From Clostridiales bacterium (lineage in GTDB: Bacteria > Bacillota > Clostridia > Peptostreptococcales > Anaerovoracaceae): a stretch of 64,000 bases of DNA. The notes under the pieces were generated by a model. It was not told where the DNA came from. It was given only the letters and a program-made list of their open reading frames with translations, and made no database searches. Positions 8,440 to 17,301 of this stretch are shown one piece after another. Location: assembly GCA_022766365.1 (NCBI GenBank), contig JALENW010000019.1:1-64000 (forward strand), in the 5' to 3' direction. A program made the translations under genes and the position numbers. How positions within the stretch are numbered: the stretch's first letter is position 1; every line of letters starts with the position of its first letter.

Positions 8440-9802
8440 CCTGAGCGGTATTTTGTTTGCATTGGAGGGAGTCGACAAAATCTGTACTTTGCTGAACGGT
8501 CCCACCGGATGTAAATTCTACCATAGTGCCATATCTGATAACCAGAGGATATTTCAACACGAATTGGATCCGATGAATCATCATGAAGATTTTTTCTTTG
8601 GTCAGCCCAGGATTCCATCCACCTATCTTGATAAAAGAGACTATGTTTACGGTAGCCGTGATAAACTGAACATGGCAATTAAGTACATAGAAGCAAATTT
8701 TGATTATGAGATGATATGCATTGTCAATTCACCGGGAGCTGCTCTCATAGGTGACGACCTTGAGGGCATTCTTTCAAGTGCCTGTCAGCACACACCATAT
8801 GTGACAATTCAGACTCCGGGTTTTAGCGAAAACATATCAACGGGATATGAATATGGAGTCATATCACTTTTAGAGAAACTTTCAGGTAACGATCAAGCAG
8901 ACAACGTGTCAACCGGGTCCCGGTCTACCAAGAGCCCTCACCCAACTATGACTGTAAATGATTGCCAAGACGGTCAAGCGAGCATTCTTTCTTCGCTCAA
9001 CAAAAAAAATCAAGAACCTGTTGTAAATCTTCTTGGACTTCCCATTTATAAAAATTATTATGATGGTGATATCAAGGAAATCACCCGACTTTTGGGAATG
9101 TGTGGTATCAAAGTTGCTTCTTCCCTATGCTCCGATTGTTCCCTTGAGGATATCAGGAACTTGAAGAATGGAGCTCTGAATATCGTTGTAGATAGGGAGT
9201 ATGGGGAAAAAACAGCCAAATGGCTTTACGATCACACCGGAGTGAAGTATTTTGTATCACCCTGCCTTCCCATCGGTTTTGAAGAAACAGAAAAGTTCAT
9301 AAAATCCATATGCCATGTACTCAACTGCAGCGACGCTCCATTCATTGAAGAAGCAGAACGGGCGAGAGCCCTGGCATATATTCAACTTTCAAGGCTTAAC
9401 TCTCTAACCGGGCTTCCCCGAGGAGTTGGATTTGCTGTCAAGGGTAGTTACAACCAATGCTTCAGCTATAGTAATTTTCTTATCAGATATCTGGGAATGA
9501 TTCCCAGAGCATTTCTGGTAGATGATCCTGAAGTTGATTTTCTAAAAAACGATCTGAATGCGCTCCTTGAAGAACGTCATATGGCGAGCATGCTCAGCAA
9601 AGATTTTTATGATGAGGATTTCCACATAGCAATTGCAGACGGCAGCACAATAGCAAAGCTCAAACTATTAAAAAAAGAGTTTTCCGGAATAGAAAACTCC
9701 CTTCCAAGCATGGGTTACATAAATGTGATTCCAAAAACACACCTCGGTCTCAATGGTGCTCTCCTTTTGATTGAGCAGATATTAAACGGCTTGATTTTCT
9801 GA
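8405..9802 (+). CDS. Nitrogenase component 1-like protein, NifK-type partner
   Basis: 465 residues, overlapping the fused gene by 35 bases, so translation is likely coupled. AAGGAG lies 11 bases before ATG 8405. The N-terminus reads PDSLSGILFALEGVDK then NGPTGC (Cys36), matching NifK's second P-cluster cysteine region. The first cysteine position (CQPLGA in NifK) reads PDSLSG, and the third reads NSPGAALIGDD without Cys. One conserved cysteine plus three from the D-type domain would make a four-ligand site, as in the NB cluster of protochlorophyllide reductase. A low-complexity insert (about residues 160-200) is unusual. It probably forms a D2K2-like heterotetramer with the fusion. The function is unassigned. 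Confidence 0.85.
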   Translation: MNPIMTNITPDSLSGILFALEGVDKICTLLNGPTGCKFYHSAISDNQRIFQHELDPMNHHEDFFFGQPRIPSTYLDKRDYVYGSRDKLNMAIKYIEANFDYEMICIVNSPGAALIGDDLEGILSSACQHTPYVTIQTPGFSENISTGYEYGVISLLEKLSGNDQADNVSTGSRSTKSPHPTMTVNDCQDGQASILSSLNKKNQEPVVNLLGLPIYKNYYDGDIKEITRLLGMCGIKVASSLCSDCSLEDIRNLKNGALNIVVDREYGEKTAKWLYDHTGVKYFVSPCLPIGFEETEKFIKSICHVLNCSDAPFIEEAERARALAYIQLSRLNSLTGLPRGVGFAVKGSYNQCFSYSNFLIRYLGMIPRAFLVDDPEVDFLKNDLNALLEERHMASMLSKDFYDEDFHIAIADGSTIAKLKLLKKEFSGIENSLPSMGYINVIPKTHLGLNGALLLIEQILNGLIF

Positions 9803-9913
9803 GAAAAACCCGCTTTGCCTTTCCTCTGCCGTTAACTCTCAGCATCAAATATGCCGAAAAACATACCAAAGACCATGGGTGTAAATCATTAACGAATCAA
9901 TACAAAGTCCATT

Positions 9914-11509
9914 TTATTTCCTATGATATATATCATGCAGTTTCTGGTACAGCGGCTTCAGATCTCCGTATATATTTTTATATACGCTCTCATAGAGTTC
10001 CTGATATTTTTGATGTTCTTCTTCGGTAGGTTCGAATCTTGCGTGGATTTTTATCATAGTTTTTACACCTTCCTCATAGTTTTTGAAGTATCCAAGACCT
10101 ACAAACGCTGCAATAGCACAACCCATTCCTGTTGCTTCAAATGATTCCGGTCTGACAACAGGAAGGCCGAACATATCAGCAGTTATCTGACATATTTCAT
10201 CACTTTGAGAACCCCCGCCACCAACGGCTATTCGACTGAAATGTACGCCTGCTCTCTGTTCCATCATTTTCAGGCCGTCTATTAGCGCATAGTTTATTCC
10301 TTCCACAATTGCACGATAGATATGATGTCTAGTATGCACATCTGAGAATCCGATCATGGCACCACGCGCTGAAGGCATAGTTACATTCGGAGTGAAATAT
10401 GGCTGAAACAAAAGACCCTCACAGCCGGCAGGAATACCGGCGAGAGTATGGTTCAAAAGTTCCTCCGGAGAAACGCCAAGTTCTTCGGCTCTTGCGACTT
10501 CCTTTGTTGCGAATTCTTTCTTAAACCAACTGATAAGCCAATATCCTCTGTATATTTCATATTCGGGATTCCACTTTCCCGGCACCAATGCCGCATATGC
10601 CGGAATATATTTCTCAATTTCCACATATTTATCCGAAATGTATGAAATCGTTGCTGTTGTACCAAGGCCTATTGCAGCAGTACTCTCATCAGTACACCCA
10701 AGTCCCAAAATTTCACAGGCTTTGTCCGTTGCCGCTGCAATCACCGGAAGTCCCTCAGGCAGGCCACTGTCATCTGACATCTGTTTTGTGATCTGTCCCA
10801 TAACTTCACCGCTCTCCACAAGATCGCACAGCTTTTCCCTCTCAACAGGAAATATAGGCCTGATAAAAGCATTATCTCTCATCCAGTCTCTTGTTTTATT
10901 GTCAAACGGAAGATGAGCTATTATATCGGGCCTTGAATCCACCATATTGCCTGTCATCTTAAACACGAGGTATCCGCTGAGCAAAAGAAATTTGTAGGTT
11001 TTCCCCCATATTTCCGGCTGGTTCTGTCTTATCCAGTTGCATACACTTTTCGAGAATTGAAGGTTACATGTCTCCTCCATTCCCACAGCTTTAAGAGCCA
11101 GTCTTGATGCCGTAGGAAAATCCGGTTTTCCCTCCGCTCTTCTTTTATCAAGCCACAATACAGCTCTCCTTAAAGGCTTCCCGTCTTTATCCACACATAT
11201 GGTCGTATCTCTGATTGTGGTAATTGATACTCCCTCTATACGGGCGAAAATCTCCGGGTTTGATTTTTTTACATTTCTGCACGTTTCACAAATACAATCA
11301 TAGTAAAAGTCCGCATCCTGTTCTGCCCAGTCGAGGTTTTCGGAAAAATAAGGTTTATCGTACTTTTTCTTATCTATTGCCAAAACATTTCCGGCTCTGT
11401 CCACAATCATAGTTCTTGCACTCTGAGTGCCCACGTCAAAAACTATCACTACCGGTTCTTTTCTATCTCTCACTTTACTATTTATATTTTCAGTAGGTTT
11501 CTCACTCAT
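9914..11509 (-). CDS. FGGY-family carbohydrate (glycerol/xylulose-type) kinase
   Basis: 531 residues from ATG 11509, chosen because AAGGAGG lies 9 bases upstream; the longer frame to 11569 lacks a site. The N-terminal actin-like ATPase motif is FDVGTQSARTMI, followed by the substrate region (WLDKRRA) and the C-terminal ATP-binding motif GGGGSQSDEICQITADM. The family phosphorylates polyols or ketoses. Exact sugar preference cannot be read here. Neighbours (GlpA-like fusion, AGPS-like flavoprotein) favour a glycerol or related polyol substrate. It has its own candidate promoter at 11622-11650, separate from the genes upstream. Confidence 0.85.
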   Translation of the reverse strand: MSEKPTENINSKVRDRKEPVVIVFDVGTQSARTMIVDRAGNVLAIDKKKYDKPYFSENLDWAEQDADFYYDCICETCRNVKKSNPEIFARIEGVSITTIRDTTICVDKDGKPLRRAVLWLDKRRAEGKPDFPTASRLALKAVGMEETCNLQFSKSVCNWIRQNQPEIWGKTYKFLLLSGYLVFKMTGNMVDSRPDIIAHLPFDNKTRDWMRDNAFIRPIFPVEREKLCDLVESGEVMGQITKQMSDDSGLPEGLPVIAAATDKACEILGLGCTDESTAAIGLGTTATISYISDKYVEIEKYIPAYAALVPGKWNPEYEIYRGYWLISWFKKEFATKEVARAEELGVSPEELLNHTLAGIPAGCEGLLFQPYFTPNVTMPSARGAMIGFSDVHTRHHIYRAIVEGINYALIDGLKMMEQRAGVHFSRIAVGGGGSQSDEICQITADMFGLPVVRPESFEATGMGCAIAAFVGLGYFKNYEEGVKTMIKIHARFEPTEEEHQKYQELYESVYKNIYGDLKPLYQKLHDIYHRK

Positions 11510-11621
11510 TCTCAAGGCCTCCTTAAGAAAATATGTCACAAACTGTCCTTTAGAATCATCTTCGCTCAAGCACTATTCTCTTTCATCAATTCATTGATAT
11601 CCCGCCTGTCCTACTCAAAAA

Positions 11622-11650
11622 TGAATAAACGTTTCTAAAACCTCGGTCAA
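11622..11650 (-). promoter_or_regulatory. Candidate promoter of the FGGY kinase gene
   Basis: On the minus strand TTGACC (11645-11650), a 17-base spacer and TATTCA (11622-11627) stand about 110 bases upstream of the kinase start. Confidence 0.5.
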
Positions 11651-11751
11651 AATATATATAGTTTTTCTACTGCTCCTTCTATCATCTTTTTCGGTCGGTA
11701 TGTGCCCACATCAAAATAAAAAGATAAGAATATTATAGCCCCTTGAGCAAA

Positions 11752-11793
11752 TTTTGACAAAGGGAATTTGACAAAGGGAATTTATCAAAGGGA
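11752..11793. repeat. Three tandem 14-bp repeats in the 11510-11821 gap
   Basis: The unit ATTTGACAAAGGGA occurs three times in a row (first copy begins T, third has TTTATCAAAGGGA). The repeats sit 30 bases beyond the stop of the AGPS-like gene and upstream of the kinase promoter. They could be operator copies or slippage products. The remainder of this 312-base gap shows only the kinase promoter. Confidence 0.6.
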
Positions 11794-11821
11794 AACAGCA
11801 TTACCGTTTTGTATTTTAAAC

Positions 11822-13567
11822 TTATCTCTTATCAGCCCTGAGGTATCTTTTTTCTGATTCCGGCAAATCCAGCCCCAGCGTTCCTCCCGGATTAAGATTA
11901 TAGTTCTTGTCAAAATATTCTTTAAGTGCCCTTATAGCTCCATATTCAACATGTCCAAGCTGTCCCTCAAGCCACGGTCCGAACATCTTTCCGATCCCAT
12001 GGTGATGACTCATAGACGCTCCCGATTTCTGAATGGCATCGAGGATTGTAGCGTGGTAGGCTTTAAACCTGTCAGCATCATCCATTCTTGTGATAAAAAT
12101 AAAATACAGATTTGCCCCTTGAGGATAACAGTGTGACATATGTGTGGTAACAATCGTATTCGGCAGAGCATGACAAACTTCCCTGACTTCCTTGTGTACC
12201 TTTGCCATATTCGACCAGTTAACTGAGCATTCAATTGTATCAGTCATGACACCAAAATCCAGTAAAGTATCTCTAAGGTAAGGATCTGTAAACCTCCCCT
12301 TCTCCCAACTTTTTGTGACCATGCCTGTCAGGCTCATTCCACCTGCAGCTTTTGCTATCTTCTTAATATTCCTTGCTATATTTTTAGAAAAGCCCTTCTC
12401 TCCGTCAGTGAAGCCCAGGAAAAGACATCTTTCCATATCCTTGAAGCCTTTCCGTTCAAGTATATTCCAAACCGGTGTATCGTCAACATTATATAGCCTC
12501 AGCATAAGATTGGTTTCTTCAGGATCCGATAACCTGAATACGGAAGACATACCGCATTCGCATTGCATCATCTCACGGGCTGCTGCCATTGACGTCTCCC
12601 AATCCTTAAATATATACGAAAATCTCACTCTGTTCTCAGGCTGATACCTGAAAACTTTAAGCGTAACCTCTGTGAGGACACCAAATGCTCCCTCACTACC
12701 CATCATCAGTTGATTGAGATCAGGCCCTGTTGCCTCTCTCGGATAATGAGAAGTTTCAAAAACGCCCAGAGGGGTTGCGTATTTCTGACTCAAAACAATA
12801 TCTGATATTGTCCCGTAATATGTGGAATTCTGTCCTGCTCCACGTGTGACAACCCAGCCCCCTACACTGCTGTATTCAAATGATTGAGGAAAGTGTCCAC
12901 ATGTGTATGCCCTCTTTGCACCAAACCTTTTCACCGCTTCATTTAAAGCAGTTTCAAGCTGTGGACCTGAAATTCCCGGCTGAACGGTGATGGTCTGATC
13001 CACCTCGCAAAATGACAAAACTTTATTAAATCTCTTTCTCATATCAAGGGAAATCCCTCCCTTGACAGGTTCGACTCCGCGTGTGACACTACTGCCTCCG
13101 CCGTATACGTAAAGGGGAATCCCATGCTCTGTAACATATGCAACAATTCGCTCAACCTCTTCGGTGGTTCCCGGATACACTACAACATCCGGTAAAGAAT
13201 CAATTCGTCCGGCTCTCAATCGCAAAGCATCATATCCGGTTTTTCCATAAGCAACCGCAAGTCTTGGATAATCTTCCGTGGTCACAAAGTTTTCCCCTAC
13301 GATTTCTTTCAGAGCTTCCAGATGCTTCTGTGGAATATTGGAAGGCATCTGAGGAAGTTCCACCTCAGCCATTCCGATATCCCCATCGTAGTGCTGAAAG
13401 TCCTCATCTGTCATCTTAAATTTTTCTTTCATCAACTTGAAAAGGCTCTCCTTCGGATACTTCACGTATTCCGGATCACCCCATCTAAATATGGATCGGT
13501 AACTTTTAGCCGGCGCTACCTCCTTGACCCACTTCGGTTCAAATCCCTTGTACGGTTTAGTGCTCAT
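11822..13567 (-). CDS. FAD-linked oxidase, alkylglycerone-phosphate-synthase-like
   Basis: 581 residues of the PCMH-type FAD-binding family. The FAD region shows YPGTTEEVERIV, VYGGGSSVTRG and GHFPQSFEYSSVGGWV. The C-terminal part shows HMSHCYPQGANLYFIF and the SHHHGIGK motif characteristic of alkyldihydroxyacetone-phosphate synthase, an ether-lipid enzyme; bacterial relatives also include D-lactate or glycolate dehydrogenase-like enzymes. The start overlaps the stop of the fused oxidoreductase by 4 bases (ATGA), so the two are translationally coupled. With a GlpA-like domain and an FGGY kinase beside it, I infer a role in glycerol-phosphate or ether-lipid redox chemistry. True AGPS activity is unproven. 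Confidence 0.8.
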   Translation of the reverse strand: MSTKPYKGFEPKWVKEVAPAKSYRSIFRWGDPEYVKYPKESLFKLMKEKFKMTDEDFQHYDGDIGMAEVELPQMPSNIPQKHLEALKEIVGENFVTTEDYPRLAVAYGKTGYDALRLRAGRIDSLPDVVVYPGTTEEVERIVAYVTEHGIPLYVYGGGSSVTRGVEPVKGGISLDMRKRFNKVLSFCEVDQTITVQPGISGPQLETALNEAVKRFGAKRAYTCGHFPQSFEYSSVGGWVVTRGAGQNSTYYGTISDIVLSQKYATPLGVFETSHYPREATGPDLNQLMMGSEGAFGVLTEVTLKVFRYQPENRVRFSYIFKDWETSMAAAREMMQCECGMSSVFRLSDPEETNLMLRLYNVDDTPVWNILERKGFKDMERCLFLGFTDGEKGFSKNIARNIKKIAKAAGGMSLTGMVTKSWEKGRFTDPYLRDTLLDFGVMTDTIECSVNWSNMAKVHKEVREVCHALPNTIVTTHMSHCYPQGANLYFIFITRMDDADRFKAYHATILDAIQKSGASMSHHHGIGKMFGPWLEGQLGHVEYGAIRALKEYFDKNYNLNPGGTLGLDLPESEKRYLRADKR

Positions 13568-16500
13568 AACGCATCTCCTCTCAAAATATCCCTTGTTAGA
13601 ACTACATCGGTTCCCAGGCCCAAAACATTTGGAATTACAACATCTCCTGCCTTCATTTCCTCTTCAATGCAAACACTGTTTATCTCACTCATCACGTCGA
13701 AAATCCTTTCTTTAGGGATCTCTCCGGATGTTTTTACCGGTACAACAGGTGAATCAGCAAAACAGGTTGCCACCGTGGAAGATATGCTCCTCTTTGGGGC
13801 CGTCAGTTCCTCTATGGCGAATTTCATACCCCTGCTACATTTATTCCCTTCTACCTTTATTTGAAATTCCGGATCTCCGGGTTTATACCAAACCCTTAAT
13901 TTACAACTGTTCGGACACACAATACATGTCATTTCTTTCACTGCTGCGCCTGCTGTCTTCATCTCAGATACAGTTTTGCTGCATATTTTTTTATCATTAA
14001 TATTATTCTCTACGTTATCCCATTTCGCCCTTTCCGATCTCCCTGTATTAAATCTTTTTTCTATTCTTGCTCCATCTGACGTTATCGACGATATCGGCTC
14101 TGACGACGCTAATATTCCTGACATTGCATGCTTGGCAGCCATTTTCCCGGCTAATTCACCACTATCTGAAACATAATCTACAAGATCGTAAACGTGCAAT
14201 GAATTACCGCATGAAAAAACTCCCGGAACATCAGTCATAAGATTTTCATTCACACAAGGACCTCCCGTCTCTCGATTCAGGTGAATTCCGATCCCTTCTG
14301 CAATTTCATTTTCCGGAATAAGGCCGACAGAAAGTATCAGTGCATCGCAGTCCACTCTGAATTCCGTACCTGGAATTGGGTTCAGCTCATCGTCCACCCT
14401 TGTGATTTCAACGCCTTCGACTCTATCATTGCCTATGACTTTAGTCACAGTATGGGATAGATAAAGAGGTATATCATAATCCTCAAGACACTGAGATATG
14501 TTCCTCGGAAGTCCTGAAGGTTCACGTTTAACCTCATACACTCCCAATACCTTCGCTCCTTCCAAAGTCAGCCGTCTTGCCATTATCAGACCTATATCCC
14601 CACTGCCCAGTATCACACATCTCTCAGTGGGCATCTGTCCCAAAAGATTTACCATATGTTGTGCAGTACCTGCGGTATATACTCCGGACGGTCGGGTACC
14701 GTGAATTGAAACCTGTTTAGCAGTCCTCTCCCTACAACCTGTAGCTAAGACTATAGCCTTAGTTTCCACACTTCTGACACCATCGGCTGTAATCATATGA
14801 ATTCTGAAAAGGTTATCATCTGTTTTCTCAATCTTTGTCACAAAGGTCTTGGTCAAGTAATCAATATTTTTTTCAATTAATATCTTAATAAACCTGTCAC
14901 CATATTCAGGTCCCGTCAGTTTTTCCTTGAATTTTACAAGGCCGAATCCGTCATGTATGCACTGCTTGAGTATACCTCCCAATCTATCTTCTCTTTCCAC
15001 CAGAAGAACCTTTGCTCCCTCCGCTTCGGCACTGATCGCCGCAGAAAGTCCCGCAGGTCCTCCTCCGATCACAAACACATCGACCATCCGATTATTGTCA
15101 ATTCCCATACTATTGTTAGTTTGATGAACATTGTGGATACCGGAATCTCTCTTGCACCCCTTCGTTTCCACCTTTTTTAGCACATCTATATCCGTTTCAC
15201 GAGAGGCATGCTTCCCAACAGTTTTTGGAATTTTCTTCATATACTTCTTAGTTGGACCATAGCTTATCTTCGATCTGCTGTTTGTTCTTAGAACATCCTC
15301 AAGAGGAATGTCCATTTCTTCACTGATTATTTTAGCCACAAGCGGCATGCAGAAACCACCCTGACACCTGCCCATTCCCGGTCTTACCCTCTTTTTGATT
15401 CCGTCGATTGTTGGCACAGATATGGAAGAATGTATAGCTGCAAGAATTTCACCTTTGCTTACTTCCTCACACCTGCATATTATTTCTCCAAATTCAGGAT
15501 TTTCCTTGATGAACTTATCCCTTTCCTTGATTGACATAGATTTAGGGTTGGGTATCCCCCGTCTGATTGGATTAAATTTCAAATTTGATTCAATGGACAT
15601 ACCTTCGCTAACCACAGATTCCCCGGAATCATCTTCAGAAAAACATCTGCTTTCCAACATCGTTACTGCCAGTTTAGAAACATCTACAGCTACCGCAGGA
15701 GCCGTTGTCAATCCCGGAGACTGGATTCCCGCAACGTGGATTATGTTACGTGTTTTTCTTCCTGCTTCAATTATGTAATCTTCTTCAAAAGTTGCAGCCC
15801 TAACTCCCGTAAAATATGTGATAACATCTTTCTTGTTAAGGTTCGGGGCCGTAAGCCGATGTTTGGCAAAGACATTATCTATGGACTCTCTTCTCGTTTC
15901 GAAATTCTCTTTTTCCCTTGTTTCAACTGCGTCCGGTCCGACTAAAAGGTTATCGGAAACGGTATGAAGTATGCCCCCACCCTTTGAATGATTCTCATCG
16001 GCGTGTAGTTCCTTCCAACTTCCTATGGACTTAACCAAATATCCCTTCTTACGATCAATAATGCTGTTGGTTCCCCTTCTGGGATGAATACTGAAAAATC
16101 TATCCTCTGCCATTTTCGCAATATCTTCAGCAAAAACCCCGGCAGCGTTTATCACAAGTTTGGGGAAAATGCGTCCACGATTTGTGAATACTTCTGATAT
16201 TTTTCTATCTACAATTCTCATTCCCAAAACAGCAGTGTTCAAGCTCACATTTGCTCCGTTATCTACCGCATTTTCCCCGCATGCTATCGTAAGACAATAT
16301 GGACATACAGTGGCTGCAGTGGGATTATAAATTCCAAAGGCAAAATCATGATTAAGGTTAGGCTCTAATTCGGCAATTCTTTTTGAGCTTATTATCTTAG
16401 CACCTGAAACTCCGTTAATAATACGTCTTTCAGCGACATAAGCACTGACCAGCGGCTTCAGAGCTTTGTCAAAAAAACCTACAATCTGCCCGCACCTTTT

Positions 16501-17064
16501 AAATGGAACATTCAGTTCTCTGCATACCCTTTCCATATATTCATTGCCTTTTATGACATAATATTGTTTGAGACTGCCTTTCCCAAGATCAATTCCGGGA
16601 TGAACCTCACCATCGTTTCTACCTGAGGCATGTAGAGCTAAATCTGCTTCTTTCTCCACAAGAAGGACATTGAGCTTCCACCTCATCAGCTCTCTTGCTA
16701 TGGTAACACCTGAGATTCCTCCCCCTATGATCAGAACATCCGGCTTCTCTCCCTCCAAGGATTTATCCTCTGTTTCCGGTATTCTCATTGGCAGATCCAT
16801 ATCCGCACCCTTTATGGTAATGTCATTGACAACATGTTTAGGCTTCTTCATGTCTTCGCTCTTTTTGTTCACTCCACATACAAAGCTGTCCATGGGCAGC
16901 AATATTTTTCCATGTTTGTCGACGCACATCATACAAGCACTGACAATGTCCTGCCAGTTATCTAACTCTCCACTTAGCCTTATAACATCCTCATCTTCGG
17001 TAACTCTGATTCGATTTTCTCCATAAATTCTATTCAGTTTTCCTTGCAGTCTCTTAATTTTCAT
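13564..17064 (-). CDS. Multi-domain flavoprotein: BON-like + GlpA-like + BFD [2Fe-2S] + NAD(P)/FAD oxidoreductase + DUF1667
   Basis: 1166 residues in one frame. Residues about 20-85 resemble a BON domain (VIRLSGELDNWQDIV). A GlpA/LhgO-type FAD enzyme starts with GGGISGVTIAREL near 114. Near 530-580 a BFD-like cluster site reads ICRCEEV ... GRCQGGFC. A second Rossmann flavoprotein starts at about 663 (VIGGGPAGLSAAISA) with an internal NAD motif LGSGDIGLIMARR. The last 120 residues are DUF1667 (CIVCPNSC ... GNKCSRG). In many Firmicutes these are three separate neighbouring genes beside glycerol kinase; here they form one chain. It probably oxidises glycerol-3-phosphate or a similar substrate and passes electrons on via Fe-S and FAD. 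The ribosome site is weak. Confidence 0.85.
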   Translation of the reverse strand: MKIKRLQGKLNRIYGENRIRVTEDEDVIRLSGELDNWQDIVSACMMCVDKHGKILLPMDSFVCGVNKKSEDMKKPKHVVNDITIKGADMDLPMRIPETEDKSLEGEKPDVLIIGGGISGVTIARELMRWKLNVLLVEKEADLALHASGRNDGEVHPGIDLGKGSLKQYYVIKGNEYMERVCRELNVPFKRCGQIVGFFDKALKPLVSAYVAERRIINGVSGAKIISSKRIAELEPNLNHDFAFGIYNPTAATVCPYCLTIACGENAVDNGANVSLNTAVLGMRIVDRKISEVFTNRGRIFPKLVINAAGVFAEDIAKMAEDRFFSIHPRRGTNSIIDRKKGYLVKSIGSWKELHADENHSKGGGILHTVSDNLLVGPDAVETREKENFETRRESIDNVFAKHRLTAPNLNKKDVITYFTGVRAATFEEDYIIEAGRKTRNIIHVAGIQSPGLTTAPAVAVDVSKLAVTMLESRCFSEDDSGESVVSEGMSIESNLKFNPIRRGIPNPKSMSIKERDKFIKENPEFGEIICRCEEVSKGEILAAIHSSISVPTIDGIKKRVRPGMGRCQGGFCMPLVAKIISEEMDIPLEDVLRTNSRSKISYGPTKKYMKKIPKTVGKHASRETDIDVLKKVETKGCKRDSGIHNVHQTNNSMGIDNNRMVDVFVIGGGPAGLSAAISAEAEGAKVLLVEREDRLGGILKQCIHDGFGLVKFKEKLTGPEYGDRFIKILIEKNIDYLTKTFVTKIEKTDDNLFRIHMITADGVRSVETKAIVLATGCRERTAKQVSIHGTRPSGVYTAGTAQHMVNLLGQMPTERCVILGSGDIGLIMARRLTLEGAKVLGVYEVKREPSGLPRNISQCLEDYDIPLYLSHTVTKVIGNDRVEGVEITRVDDELNPIPGTEFRVDCDALILSVGLIPENEIAEGIGIHLNRETGGPCVNENLMTDVPGVFSCGNSLHVYDLVDYVSDSGELAGKMAAKHAMSGILASSEPISSITSDGARIEKRFNTGRSERAKWDNVENNINDKKICSKTVSEMKTAGAAVKEMTCIVCPNSCKLRVWYKPGDPEFQIKVEGNKCSRGMKFAIEELTAPKRSISSTVATCFADSPVVPVKTSGEIPKERIFDVMSEINSVCIEEEMKAGDVVIPNVLGLGTDVVLTRDILRGDAL

Positions 17065-17129
17065 CGCTTCAAACCCTGCATCCTATCCATTTGCTCGCCA
17101 TCAAATATACAAATTTTACGAAGTCGGTC

Positions 17130-17141
17130 AGTCGAACGACT
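17130..17141. promoter_or_regulatory. Candidate TetR operator
   Basis: The palindrome AGTCGAACGACT (arms of 5, gap of 2) sits immediately downstream of the -10 of the minus-strand promoter at 17152-17180, in the divergent space between the TetR gene and the fused oxidoreductase. Its position suits a repressor site. Confidence 0.45.
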
Positions 17142-17151
17142 CTGTGCATAA

Positions 17152-17180
17152 AAGATACCACCCTTTTTAGTCAAAGTCAA
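17152..17180 (-). promoter_or_regulatory. Promoter of the fused-oxidoreductase operon
   Basis: On the minus strand TTGACT (17175-17180), a 17-base spacer and TATCTT (17152-17157). A second TTGACT lies directly after the first. The operator candidate at 17130-17141 overlaps the expected transcription start. Confidence 0.55.
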
Positions 17181-17301
17181 TGCAAAATAATAGATAGCCG
17201 AATAATTGAAGACCGATAGACAATATGTTATCATTAGAGAGTATGAAGATACGCTAAGATTTGTGAAGATAGTCTGATTTAAAAGAGAAGGGATAGCACA
17301 T

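Noticed and set aside
6130..9802. A true nitrogenase (nifHDK)
   Set aside because: Two of three K-side P-cluster cysteines and the cofactor ligands are missing, and no nif maturation genes are nearby.
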